Shown here: positions 1 through 10,200 of the stretch, piece by piece
Layout of the letters: each line of letters opens with the position of its first letter
Position numbering within the stretch: the first letter of the stretch is position 1
NCBI GenBank assembly: GCA_001655205.1
Contig: LPNZ01001596.1
Location: forward strand, 1 to 21,901
Length of the DNA stretch: 21,901 nucleotides
Direction of reading: 5' to 3'
DNA from: Lenisia limosa
Lineage: Eukaryota; Breviatea
Position numbers and translations under genes: made by a program
Notes under the pieces: generated by a model
Database searches by the model: none
Told to the model about the DNA's origin: nothing
Seen by the model: the letters and a program-made list of their open reading frames with translations, nothing else

Positions 1-3000
1 TTGGGCTGGAGAAGAGACAAGTTCATAGAACTGTGAATAAGACTCACTTGATAATTCCTTTTATTATGAATTGCAAATGTTCAAGCCTGCTTCCCATTTA
101 AGTTACATCTAGCGTTTTTGATGGTCCGAAGGACGGTAAAATACAAGAAAGAAAAAAAAAGAAAAAAACTGTATTTTCGTAATATTTTTAGATAGGCATA
201 CCTGAAGAAGGGGGCGAGAGCAGGGGACCAGAGTCGAGCACACTTGTTAGTTTCGGACTGCACAAGGATAAGACACACACACAAAAAAAAAATCTGAAGC
301 CTATTCATATTATCATATCAAGGAATACAAACACACTACAAGAAGGTTGTGAGCATGCTTTGTATAAAATAATTATACATTTCAGTTAAAATGGCGTTTT
401 GATTTCAGTGACGATACAATTTACCATTCAAAACACGGTCAAATAACGCAGACACAAACCTTGAAGTAACAACTTGCATATTGGGAGTCGGCAGAAGCGC
501 CTCTGACAACTTCAGTGTGTCAGGACGAGGAAGTAGTCCGTCGGAACAAGCTGCATCCGATGACAAGTCAGACCCTTCTCCAGGGGGCAACTCGGGAACT
601 ACTATGTCCGGCGTGGAGAAAAAACTGGTTTCGTTGGGCTGGGATGCAAGGAGCGACTGGGGGGAAGAGGTAAAATACATTTTATGAAGCAAAAATTATT
701 TGGCTATTAATAACCAAGTGGGGGCGGGGGGTTAATGTAAAAAAAAACAAAAAAAACAAGAGCTATACCTGCGGGGTGAAGGATTTTGTTGGAAGCGGGG
801 CGGCCACAGTTCCTAATAAAGAGCGCTGAGGGGACGGCTTGCTGATTGGGCGATTAATATTAAATGGAAACTTGAATTGATTCACGGTGAAGACATTTTA
901 TTAGTCTTTTTGATATCATCCATCAAATCAAATACAACGATCTTGTATACCATATTTATATACATGTTATTATCTACAAATCGATGGTTCTTTATTTCCC
1001 TCAGCTTTCCATGAAAGTAAAAATTGAAGATTATAATGTATTTATAAAACATGGTAATTTTTTATGGAGTTTTTATTGATTACTTGTATCTCTATATCAC
1101 TTTCGCGTTCACATAACCCACGTTTCGACCTGAGACGGCGGCAATAGTAGTCCATCATCAAGACTGTTCTGGAATCCCGTGGTGCTGAAGCCAGGCTCGG
1201 CAATTGGCGGTAAGGGTGTGACTGAATCCGAGTAAGGTGAGACGTTATGTAAAAAAGAAATATAACTGTGAAGACATTTACAACATCTTCAAGGATTAGC
1301 TTAACCATTTAAACCCTCCTCCATTTACTGAACATACTCGTATCCTGTCATTTATTATTACATTCATGCTCAGTAGGAAAAATAAAGTCATATTGCTAGA
1401 CCCACCAGGAGCAGGCAGCTTTGGAGGATTAGCGGTACTCATGACAAGAAGCAGGTTTTTCTGCTCCGCCACCAGTTCCGACATTTTGCTACGCACGTGC
1501 TGCTGGTGTACTCCTTCGAAGCTGAAACTGTTACTATGCTATTATCTTATTGCTTCTCCAAAAACAAAGAAACTTAACTGAGTTTTGATGAACTGATAAG
1601 GTGTGCTCTGTTGATAGAAATATACTCCCACCTTCTGTTTAATGTTCTAATGATGATTGATTTATTGGCTATATTTACATATAGTAACCTAGCTTCAAAA
1701 CTGTGCTGAACAATATGTTCCTTCCCTAAGTTCATCAATTAACACCATAACCACCCCCACATTTCATCCTCCAGTCCGGTCTGCATTTCAGCGATTTGGT
1801 GTGTGATGGTGGCGAGGCGATGACGTCGCTGCCTCGCGTTACGCGCCAATCTCTGTCGCTCTCGTTCCATCTATGTTAGAATTTAGGGGCAAGTATAAGA
1901 AATAAAACAAGCGAGTGTCCACACCATCATGCTTCTAAGTGATATTGGATTATTGTATAATATTATTCACCAATAATCTGCCTTACATCTTTGTGTACAC
2001 ATCATAGCTAATCTAAAAATGAGATGGTCTTCAAACCTTCAACATATTTCTTATATAGTGATTGTGTTCATAAAAATACCACTCTCCAAGCCAGTGGTCT
2101 ACCAACCTGCTTCTTGACCCAGGAATCATGCTCTATCCTTGATTGATGCTCAAAGACCGCTGCATCAGAAATTGCTTTTCGGATAACGAAGAGATTGGTC
2201 TTGCTCAAGGACTGGTTCAGGTGATCTCCTGGGGAAATGGAACGTTAAAAGATTTCCTATAGGAAGCCTCACTGAATAATTTGCGTCTATTAAGTGTCCT
2301 GAAGCAGCCTCCATACCTTTGTAGTTGACAATGAAAAGATAGGGAGGTGAGAGCCTTTCGAGCCTATCAAGTGCCTAGAATCCATAAAAAAAAATGTTTT
2401 TTTTTTGTTTCTTTAAGATTGTAAGATACTTTTAAAACGTAACACAGAAAGTTGTTGCTTACCCCTTCATTAGCGGTGTGAGCAATCTGAATTTCATTAT
2501 CTTCGTCAGCCATAGACAACAAGCAAAGAGGCTCCTCGTATGTGAAGTTTCCTTTCTGGGAAGAATTAAACGCAACACCTCTGTGAAAATCACGATAGGC
2601 AATGAGAGAGTGAAGTCGATACAAATGGCCTTATCCACCCCCCCCCCTCCCCCCACAGATCCGGAAAAATAGTGCAAGAACTCTTCGAAAAGGTCTTCGT
2701 AGTCAAAAGGATGGACACGGTAGTCAGAGAAGGGAGGAACTTGTCCCTCAATTACCAGGATTCCTTTCTGGGAGCATGAGACAACACCACTTTTGTGGCT
2801 TTACGATTGTTGATATATAACGAATATTGTTTTTCATACCATGTCTCTTTATAAAAAAAATAACTGAGAAGCAAATATAACGCAAAACAAACATGGGTGA
2901 GGAACGCGAGGACCATGTAGTACCATGCTGAAGGACTGAGACCCCTATTCCTCGAGGTTGGAAGCCCTTTCTGAAAAACAATAATCAAAACAATCATCTT

Positions 3001-6000
3001 CAATGGGACGATAAGATATGGTTGGTTTGAAAGCAGAAGTATCAGAATCGAATCTTTATCATATGATATATTATGATTAATTTGAGAAGAAAGACCACAG
3101 TAATTTGGGCACAAGCATTACACAGATATCCTTCTTATTCCAAGTGAGGTGAACAGCGCTACTACTGATCCTTCCCACAATTTGGGCCCAAGAACGGACT
3201 TTCCACAGTAGTTTTGAAATGGGAGGGTGAGAAACAACCTTGGAGGTGAATAAAAGATCGCCTTAAATTTTCTCAAAAATCAAACAAAATCAATGGCATT
3301 ATGCTTTCAAACACATCACGAGATACCATGATACACGAATAATCATACCTGTCTCATCATTGTCGAGAAGACAATTCCTTCTTCGTTGTTGATGGTAAAT
3401 TCGACCTGGAATAATTATTGGAAAAACTTCAAAAAAGCTGTTGAAAAATGTTGTCTACAAATACCTTGTCATTTGTAGTGATGTCCGCGAGGCTGAAGCA
3501 AGGTACTCTTTGTGTTGTGAAAGGGCCCTGAGCGTCAATCTTCCGACGACTGAAAGGGTCAAAAGCGCTGTGTATAGGACTTCGCTTCGGTTCGAAAAAT
3601 CGATCAACCCTCAAAAACTATAAATATTGTACCGGTCTTTTTCAGACCAAAGTGAAGCCCGAGTTGCGTCGGGGTCGAAAAAGAACAAAATAGCTTTTCT
3701 ATTATGTTGAGAAGGCAATTACTGTATCATTTTCCCGCGTCTTCATTGCGGTGATCATCAAAAAAAATTGGATTATTGTCAAATGTAAAATACAAAGCAA
3801 AATAATTAGCATTGGGTGGAAACAGCCCAGATACCTAAGTGGAGACTGTTTTGACTTGACTTTGAAAGTCATGTTTGCTAGGAGGCAATCCCTCGTGCTA
3901 ACGATGTGAGAAATGAAAACATTATGAGAAAAAAACTAACCACCTTCACTCTGAAGCATTACACACACCCTGACCCTGACTTTCATCAATAACAAATAAA
4001 TAATCTCTCCAGAATAATGTGTCCAAGCTTCAATTCTTTGCACAATCACGCATGTGTTTTTAATATCTTCAAACCCTATTCGGCTCAACCCCTAAAACTA
4101 TCTACTGTTGTTTCCATTTATTATTATTTTCATGAAGAAAGTTGAATGCATCTCGTTCAAGTGTGTAAAATCACCTACTCCTCGCTCACTGTGCCAATAG
4201 AGCAACCTTCTCGGCAGCAGCTAAAGGAGCCTTAGAGCCATTACTATTATGGGTTAGAAAACACGAATCCTTCAATATAGAGATGAGAAATAAAACAAGG
4301 TTGTAGCGGTGATCAAGTAAAAGAAAGAAGTCAACTAGAGCATCAGATATAGATTATATACATAGTATACATATTTGTGACAATGAATCTCAATAGAAAC
4401 ATAACAAAAAAGCTGGTACTTAAACCCAAACAACCCCAACTCCAGGTTGGCAGGTTCTAAAAATAAGAATACGAAGGGCACAGCCCGATATCATTCAGTA
4501 AGAAAGAAAAGCCAAAACAGAACCAACTTTCGTTTGAAGTTCAAAGATATATCGAGGTCGCTGTCATCGTTGGCAAGTCTGGAAATTAGGTGGATCAGCT
4601 TCAAAATAGAAGCACTAATGCAAATAAAAATGCTCAAATTCAGTATAAGAAGCTGGAGAGCATGTATTTGTACTACGTGCAAAATGCCTGAAATTGAGTT
4701 TTGGTTGGTTGGTAAAAATAGGCCTCCCTTATTTTGAAATTCTTTCCATTACAAAGGTCAATCTAAGGCTGTAGCATGAACAGATAAGATCCGAGTGCCG
4801 ATAAATGCAGCGTTTAAGAAAATGGTCAGATTGAAAGTAAGAATAATATTGAAACGAGCACCCAAGCCAACCCGAAGGTGCAACTGCCAAAAGGCTGTGC
4901 GTCCTCCAAGGTGAAGCCCGAAATGTTGATCGTCGTGTCGTCTTCTCCAAAGAGAAATGTTCTCAGCTTCGGCAGGCTTGGCTAGGTATTATGAAAGAAA
5001 GTAATAGAACATATACATTTACATAAAATTATGTAATAGATATAAGTTTTTAAACAAAAACTAAAACATGGTAGCCGTGTTGTGTGAGCCACTTATTGAA
5101 ATGGTGGTATTGAAGATATTTTGAAAAGGAAAAAATTTGTAGAAGTATTGTACCAGTGTGATAAGTCAAATCATAAACAATGAACGCCTACTTCATAAAT
5201 AACATCAGACTGTTGGAAGACATTCTGCGAAAGGGGGCTGGATTTGGAGTTGCCATTGTGGTTGAGCGCGTAAAAGTCCTTGAAATACTTTAAAGTACGG
5301 CGGCCCTTGAAGCCGTAAAGAAAATGAAAATTAGTTTTAAAGATTGAGCTCATAACTATGACTGGTGGTAAAGTAGATGTATAATCAAGAATGTTGCTAT
5401 TATTATGTTGCAACGAGAAAAAGGCTGTGACTACACATATCAGAGAAACGAGGCAATTAAAGTGATACAGCAAACGTTTAACTGGTGTAAACGATTGATA
5501 ACTCCTTGAAAATAGGTCATTCAAGGGGGAACACAATCGAAATTCACTTGTATGAAATAAAATGCCAAATAAAATGGTAGATCAAGGCAAAATAACAACA
5601 CCAAAAGACCAACCCTTTCAACAAGCATTTCACCATGGTTCTCAAGACAGTATGTGAAGAGAGATGGGCCTAATATGGGCACTGACGAAGGCAGTTTCTA
5701 AGCTGTCAAAAAAAAACGAGAAGTGATCAGTTGTCAAAAACAAATAATCCCCCCTCCCCTTCATGCCAGATAAAGCACATTACTGACCTGGGGAAGGGGT
5801 ATGGTCGGCTTGGGGGTTGAGGGCGAAGGACTGTCATCGAGCAAACTTGCTAGGGATGTCAAAAAAGCTGTGGTAAATCAAGCAACAAAGAGGAGAGTTG
5901 CTTAATGGTTGTTGTCTGCTATTCAGGAAATGAAGATTAAGTATTAACTTTATCAATACCGTCACTAAATTGCCCATGATGAGTAATATATAAAAATCAC

Positions 6001-6813
6001 TTCATATGATATCAATACACTTGCCAGAACTAGGGGTATAAATACACACTTGTTCAAACCTTAAACTTTACATATCGTAATAGAAACAAAAATAGACACT
6101 AATACGACTATTTGAGTTGAGCAAGATTTGCCATGTATTTCAATATAACGCCTTACAAATAAGGAAAATAACTTCCAAAACCCCAATGTCAGACACATTC
6201 AAATGCTGAAGAAAAGCGAACACCATAAAACAAAATGAAGCGGGCAAGGAAGGAGCTTGCCACAACTTGAAGATTTCCGCCTACCCAAAGGCTTCAACCC
6301 AGCCTTGTCAAAGCTCTCCAGTACCGACATTGATGGACAACGTCCGTCAAAGCGGTCCAGTGCTCGTCCTCAGGCAAGACACTGATTATCAGAGGGAGAT
6401 GGAGTAGGTTCCCGTCAAGTCTTCCGGATACAAGGCTACTGTTTCGTATTGGATCAATATTAAAACCAGGAAGGCGAGGGGGAGAGTTAAGAGTATTCAG
6501 CAAGAAAGATCACAGGTAATCCGAGGGGTTCTCAATGTATTTAGCACAATTAAATAATCTGAAAGTCTAAAATGCTTCTACCTTTTGATATTCCGCTGGT
6601 TAGAAAAGGAAAATTGGAAAATTGGCAAACAGAGAGTCGACAGAAATAAACTGTAATCAAAAGTAATCAATATGATTGTGTGCCGCTGAAACCAGCAACG
6701 ACTTCAACAGATAGACTAACTATCAAAAATAAATAATAAGTACGTTTACTTATTAATGAAAAGCCAGGGGGAAAAGCGAACTGTTTTTGATACCCCAAAC
6801 AAGCAAGTGTCAT
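1..6813 (-). CDS. Gene A: unrecognised multi-exon protein with coiled coil and Ser/Pro-rich tail (partial, 3' end outside window)
   Basis: Gene-level entry. Reading the minus strand from 6813 to 1, exons join with matching phase over most of the gene. Firm exons (plus coordinates) are 5788-5867, 5614-5697, 5192-5305, 4856-4981, 4677-4762, 3835-3897, 3465-3609, 3349-3405, 3122-3238, 2914-2970, 2657-2767, 2463-2555, 2317-2374, 2107-2228, 1755-1870, 1406-1521, 1130-1221, 769-837, 460-656 and 202-257. The last coding exon lies beyond base 1. No signal peptide is convincing, and the apparent transmembrane stretches fall in AT-rich introns, so I read the product as soluble and intracellular. I do not recognise the family. 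The head-to-head arrangement with gene B may mean shared regulation; nothing links their functions. Confidence 0.7.
202..1221 (-). CDS. Gene A, Ser/Pro-rich C-terminal tail
   Basis: Exons 1130-1221, 769-837, 460-656 and 202-257 are phase-compatible. They encode a low-complexity tail rich in Pro, Ser, Leu and Asp: TPLPPIAEPGFSTTGF, LLGTVAAPLPTKSFTPQ, FSTPDIVVPELPPGEGSD and SVLDSGPLLSPPSS. This looks like a disordered, probably phosphorylated tail (several SP/TP sites). Exon 460-656 ends in a GTTTGT donor. The next exon would begin at base 5 (AG at 6-7 on the minus strand) and continues outside the window, so no stop codon is seen. An opposite-strand open frame at 481-687 is the mirror of exon 460-656 and is not a gene. 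Confidence 0.7.
1406..1870 (-). CDS. Gene A, basic segment and coiled coil
   Basis: Exons 1755-1870 and 1406-1521 join in phase 2 through a GTGGTT donor. The first begins right at MERERQRLARNARQRRH, a very basic run, followed by ATITHQIAEMQTGLEDEM with heptad-like hydrophobic spacing. The second continues VHQQHVRSKMSELVAEQKN and then turns Pro-rich. A basic run leading into a coiled coil resembles bZIP proteins, but the Asn/Arg spacing is not the canonical bZIP signature and there is no leucine zipper of five heptads, so I do not call a DNA-binding domain. It could equally be a dimerising coiled coil with a basic N-terminal flank or nuclear-localisation signal. Confidence 0.65.
2107..3897 (-). 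CDS. Gene A, soluble domain exons
   Basis: Nine consecutive exons, all phase-compatible: 3835-3897, 3465-3609, 3349-3405, 3122-3238, 2914-2970, 2657-2767, 2463-2555, 2317-2374 and 2107-2228. The product reads through FFEPKRSPIHSAFDPFSRR, VPCFSLADITTNDK, VEFTINNEEGIVFS, LLWKVRSWAQIVGRI, GLSPSAWYYM, KGILVIEGQVPPFSDYR, DYEDLFEEFLHYFSGS, CLLSMADEDNEIQIAH, RLSPPYLFIVNYKGDHLN and RIEHDSWVKKQ. Alternating short hydrophobic strands and turns suggest a beta-rich fold followed by helix at the end; that is inference only. The junction across 2556-2656 is the weakest, because the intron starts in a G-run whose length may be misread. I do not recognise the domain. Confidence 0.65.
2556..2656 (-). other. 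Gene A intron starting in a long G-run
   Basis: On the minus strand the proposed donor GTGGGG leads directly into 6 G, one A, then 10 G (plus-strand C-runs at 2638-2653). The proposed acceptor is the TTCCCAG just before 2555. The run could form a G-quadruplex in the pre-mRNA. It is also a likely place for a base-count error; another open frame through part of this intron (LYRLHSLIAYRDFHRG) looks protein-like and could be coding if the run length is wrong or another splice site is used. Confidence 0.4.
3898..4527 (-). other. Unresolved part of gene A, mostly intron
   Basis: Between the phase-safe exons at 4528-4632 and 3835-3897 one or more exons are missing from my model. Candidates on the minus strand are an exon starting at 4456 (after TTATTTTTAG) that reads NLPTWSW or TCQPGVGV depending on phase, and a 31-nt exon at 4190-4220 (AAEKVALLA) with a GTGAGC donor. 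A short GQGVCNAS-type piece near 3960 is also possible. I could not choose a unique phase-consistent path. Confidence 0.4.
4528..5867 (-). CDS. Gene A, central exons
   Basis: Six joined exons. Exon 5788-5867 encodes a Ser/Pro-rich linker (LLDDSPSPSTPKPTIPLPQ). Exon 5614-5697 contains LENHGEMLVER, and 5192-5305 starts GRRTLKYFKDFY. Exon 4856-4981 contains LPKLRTFLFGEDD and INISGFTLEDA; 4677-4762 starts IDLCNGKNFKIREAYFY; about 4528-4632 contains LANDDSDLDISLNF. Phases agree at every junction. Introns here run from 44 nt (4633-4676) to 308 nt (5306-5613). The introns carry hydrophobic open frames that mimic membrane helices (for example GLLVLLFCLDLPFYLAFY just after the GTTGGT donor at 5613); I treat them as intronic because a soluble exon chain exists without them. 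If they are coding, the protein would be membrane-bound. Family unknown. Confidence 0.6.
5868..6265 (-). other. Unresolved part of gene A, mostly intron
   Basis: At least one junction between the N-terminal exons and the firm exon 5788-5867 lies here. On the minus strand there is an open piece from the acceptor at 6265 reading VASSFLARF and then SAFECV, and an alternative piece HLNVSDIGVLE after CTTTTCTTCAG. A Ser/Gln-rich fragment near 5890-5930 is a third candidate. None can be fixed without transcripts. The rest is AT-rich intron. Confidence 0.35.
6299..6813 (-). CDS. Gene A, proposed N-terminal exons
   Basis: The ATG at 6813-6811 starts a 13-nt exon (6801-6813) that ends at a GTTTGG donor. 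Phase then allows 6693-6719 (27 nt), 6582-6595 (14 nt), 6514-6530 (17 nt) and about 6299-6438. Joined, they read MTLAFSLSVEVVA, then EYQKNPSDYL, then LVSGRLDGNLLHLPLIISV and an acidic, Trp-rich stretch (EDEHW, HQCRYW). Every junction has GT-AG and the right phase, but several exons are very small, so single steps could be wrong. The last exon is alternatively open upstream to 6503 without an AG, and an internal acceptor at 6436 instead of 6439 also works. Function unknown. A transcript start a little upstream in 6814-6947 is expected. Confidence 0.45.
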
Positions 6814-6947
6814 CTTCTGCAATTTGCAATTACGTAGAGTGCAATTCACTTGATCCTACAGTATTATAAGCTCCCCATTACAAGGATAAATATTAAATGA
6901 AATAAATGCAATAGTTCAATGATCTAGAATCTGGGTCTGAGGGCAAG
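6814..6947. promoter_or_regulatory. Shared divergent promoter strip between genes A and B
   Basis: Only 134 bases separate the proposed start codons of gene A (6813, minus) and gene B (6948, plus). The strip must therefore hold both 5' UTRs and the core promoters, unless untranslated exons lie within the other gene. It is AT-rich with a TATTATAA stretch near 6861 and a small direct repeat of GCAATT near 6819-6830. No certain TATA box or initiator can be assigned. The inference depends on both starts being right; gene B's is the better supported. Confidence 0.45.
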
Positions 6948-7263
6948 ATGGCAATGGCAGCTCCTCTGCTCTTGAGGTTTGAATTGTAACTTCTTGGCTT
7001 AGGATTTGAAAAATTGTTCTTCTTTTCTTCCAAGAGAAAATAGCATTGTTACATGTTTGAAATTTCATGTGTTGTTTTGTAAATCAAGCCCCACAAATCA
7101 ATTTTGTTGATATTTTATTTTACCAGGTGCCATTCGTCCGGCTTCCTGCTCCTGTTGCTTCTTGTTTTTGCGCTTGGCTCGAGTGAAGAATCACATGCCG
7201 CATGGACTTTCACTGAAATTGGCCAAGCTGACAGAGTCCTCATCTCTGATTTGCCTTTTCCAG
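6948..7263 (+). CDS. Gene B exons 1-2: signal peptide
   Basis: Exon 1 (6948-6976) gives MAMAAPLLLR and splits the Arg codon as AG|G. Exon 2 (7127-7263) continues CHSSGFLLLLLLVFALG, then SSEESHA. Together they make a textbook secretory signal peptide: positive n-region, poly-Leu core, small residues before a likely cleavage after residue 34 (SHA). The mature part starts AWTFTEIGQADRVLI. Both introns that follow have GTTTGA donors. The ATG at 6948 is preferred over a start inside the intron at 7104 because it joins in frame with the hydrophobic core and needs no unspliced intron. Confidence 0.8.
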
Positions 7264-10200
7264 GTTTGAAGAGGTTATTAACAGGATATCACAAAACATC
7301 TTCAAAACTTTTGTTTCAAAGATGATAGTCTTCAGTCTAATACTCCAAGCTTTTTAAGATTTTAATAAATGTGGTATATATGCAGAATTATGTATATATA
7401 CAGTACATATTGGATATGAAAATACATACTGCACATTAGAGAAACAGAGAGGGTATTTACCTTCTCAGGCCCGAAATGGAATGAAATCAATCATCGCAGC
7501 GACTGCAATTACTATTATGATCCTGAGGTAAGCATTGTTCTGGCTTTCCAAATGGTTAATTGGTCAAATCACGATTTCAGATACAAGGAACAGTATTTAA
7601 CGACACATTTTGCCCAAGTCATAATGTCATGATATTCGAGACAGTTGTCACCCACAGTCCAGAAACTCATAAGTTACCAAGCTTACATTTGAAATATACA
7701 TCTACGGACGCTCGTTTCAAGATAAAGGTTTGGAAGAATGATTTCATCGTTTTGGAACTTTTCTGGGGAGAAATATGCTTAAGCGGAAATTTGTTTTCTT
7801 GTACCAAAGTAAAGTCTACGGTTCAGTCACAATTTGACTGTTTTAGATGAGATGTAATGAAATTGATACAAACCTTTCGATTGACAGCACAATGTGGCGC
7901 TGTGACTATGCTGAAAAGGTGGGCACTGATAACCATTTTGACTCAATAAATAACGGAAACTTTAGATCATAATCCAGCTGTGGATTATCTTAGATGACTA
8001 CGTTGGAAGCCCTTCTTTCTATAACACCACATCAATCTTCTTAGAAGAGGCAATTCAAGTTTGTGAACTCTATTACTGCTCTAATCATTTACAACTTTAG
8101 TATTCCGCAGTTGTTATTGCCCAGGTTCCGACCCCCATTGATTGTTTCTCAATGAAACAAGGCAGAACATACCGAAGTGGTTAGGATAATTTGTTTTTAC
8201 TAACAATTCATCCAGATATTTGTCACTCAAAATGTTTCATCGGCGACCCTGACACAGCCTCCTGTGAAAGTTTGATTTTGTAACTTCAATAATTCTGTAG
8301 ACTTCCAGATCAACACAATTGGAAGACTTCTAACAGTAGAGGTAGGTGATGAATAAGTCTTTTGTCCATCCGTTGTCATATTCAAAATGAGTATCGACAG
8401 TTTTTATTATAGCATAGACTCTTTTTGAAAACATATACATGTATAATATGATATAATAATTATTCTGTTTTGTTAATTTGTTTAGATGGAGCAGATACTT
8501 ATGTGTGAAGAACCCTTGTAGGCATTGTCACTTAATAACTAAATACACAAACTGCCAGTGCTTATTTAAAAAATACTACCTTTATATGTTGTTAAATTTT
8601 GTAGAGCTTTAGAAGGAGAATCTGTAATTCTCACAAACCCCATTTGTGACGTATCTGGTGTCATTTTGAACATTGAAACGTCAAATACTAATTTCAGAGG
8701 TTGGTATTTTGAGTTGCGAACTTCTTTTTGACATATATATTTAGACAGATTTATCGTTTATGAGTTGCTTCTTACAGCGAACAAGTTTATTCCAAGCTCT
8801 AGTCGCCGAACTGTTATTAAAAGGGTTTGTTTAATCTAAGTTATACTTATTGTAAATTCTGTCTTTATAATTAAAATGAATCTCTATTCATAAAATAGTT
8901 CTCTATGTAGAGTACATTGTAAATATAAGGGCTATTAAAAACTAATGATATTCTCATAAAGTCTTTTCCAGATCAAAACTAGATCTATATTGCTAAACAT
9001 CCCACAATATTATTCATGTCATTTAGGAGTGTTACTCTTTCAGGCACCTGAAATGGAAGCCGAATTTGGATACTTTCATGGAATACATCAAGAGGACAGG
9101 GTACGATATAGTCGAAGTGATTACGAGAACGTTTTCCAGCTGGTGCTTCGCGTTGCACAAGTTAGTTCCATTCACATATTTCAATTAACTTCTTTAGCAA
9201 TCTTCCAACCCGTATGTCTTAGTTCGCAAGATAATGAATAAACTATTCTAGATTGCATAATTTGTTTACAATTCTAGGCTTAGCTACGCGTTTGTTTCAA
9301 ATATTACTGCTACTGTGTTTGGTGAGTGGTCTATCAGAATGCTGAAGTACATAAAAATGTAAAATTGGAGGTATTCACCTAAAATCAGATGAGGCTTGTG
9401 TTCCTGCTGACATTGAGTATCCATTCATATGGGATGATTATTCGACATATTTCCAACCGTTTGTAACCGGAAACGTCTCATGTGCATCTACAGGCGAGAA
9501 ATTTACTGTGACTTGTGTTTGTGGGGTTTGTTTAATACATACCATACGTTATCTCTATATGCCCATAATGAATTTGTGGATAGAAAAGATTAAAAAATAC
9601 TTAAAAATAAATATTTTTAGATTTAATAACAGAAAATGATATCCAATTAATACAGTAATAATAATGAAATTCTTGTGAGAAAGAAAAGATATGATGAAGT
9701 ATGGTGTACTTACTCATTTTATATCTCTTATTATATGATCACACCTGAAAACCGAGTCCTATTTTACATTTTCGTAACGATACTAATTCATTAGATTAAC
9801 GGGGTGGCATTTAATCCCAACATTTGTGATGGATGTATTGATGATTGTCAATCAATTGGAAGGTTTGGCCTAGTATAATATATTGATTAGAGATTCAGCT
9901 TTGATTATAATATAATCTTGAGAATCGAATGAATAGTGCTATACAGTATAAACACTACAAATTGTACTATTGCACCAAATGAAAAAGACAAATAATCAGT
10001 AATTACTCGTTTGACTCTAAGTTTTGTCAATGTTGTTTAATTTTGAACCTGCTTAGGTACAGTTGTGCAGAAGAAGGAATGCCATGTGGTGACTGTATTA
10101 TGGACTCAATAGAATTCGACGGTGATTGTTTTGGTAGGTTTTGTCAAGCAAAATGAAACTTGTTGGGAAGGTTTTTTGGTGACAATTCATGAACTCCAAT

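Noticed and set aside
264-290. ACAC/poly-A microsatellite
   Set aside because: Short intronic simple repeat that forms the pyrimidine tract of the acceptor for exon 202-257; no further significance.
481-687. Plus-strand open frame with Ser/Gly-rich product
   Set aside because: It is the exact mirror of the gene A exon 460-656, which has a polypyrimidine-AG acceptor, a donor and phase-matched neighbours.
2752-3114. Minus-strand open frame with a strong helix-like segment (120 codons)
   Set aside because: Splicing at GTCCTC (2913) and the AG before 2767 joins soluble exons in phase 0 without it. Keeping it would require a 23-nt intron with no other support.
3634-3650. Small perfect hairpin (GGTCTTTTTCAGACC-type)
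   Set aside because: A 5-6 bp stem alone in an intron; too short to claim an RNA element or terminator.
3710-3834. Hydrophobic extension after the exon at 3835-3897 on the minus strand
   Set aside because: A GTATCT donor at 3834 joins in phase 2 to the exon at 3609. The extension is T-rich and ends in a stop.
5171-5536. Minus-strand open frame with hydrophobic stretches (121 codons)
   Set aside because: Only its 3' third (5192-5305) fits the exon chain. The rest is AT-rich intron between a GTTGGT donor at 5613 and an AG before 5305; its membrane-like helices come from T-rich intron sequence.
7373-7440. TA-rich palindromic-looking stretch near 7373-7400
   Set aside because: Ordinary low-complexity intron sequence (TATATATAC type). 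No repeat unit or pairing beyond what base composition explains.
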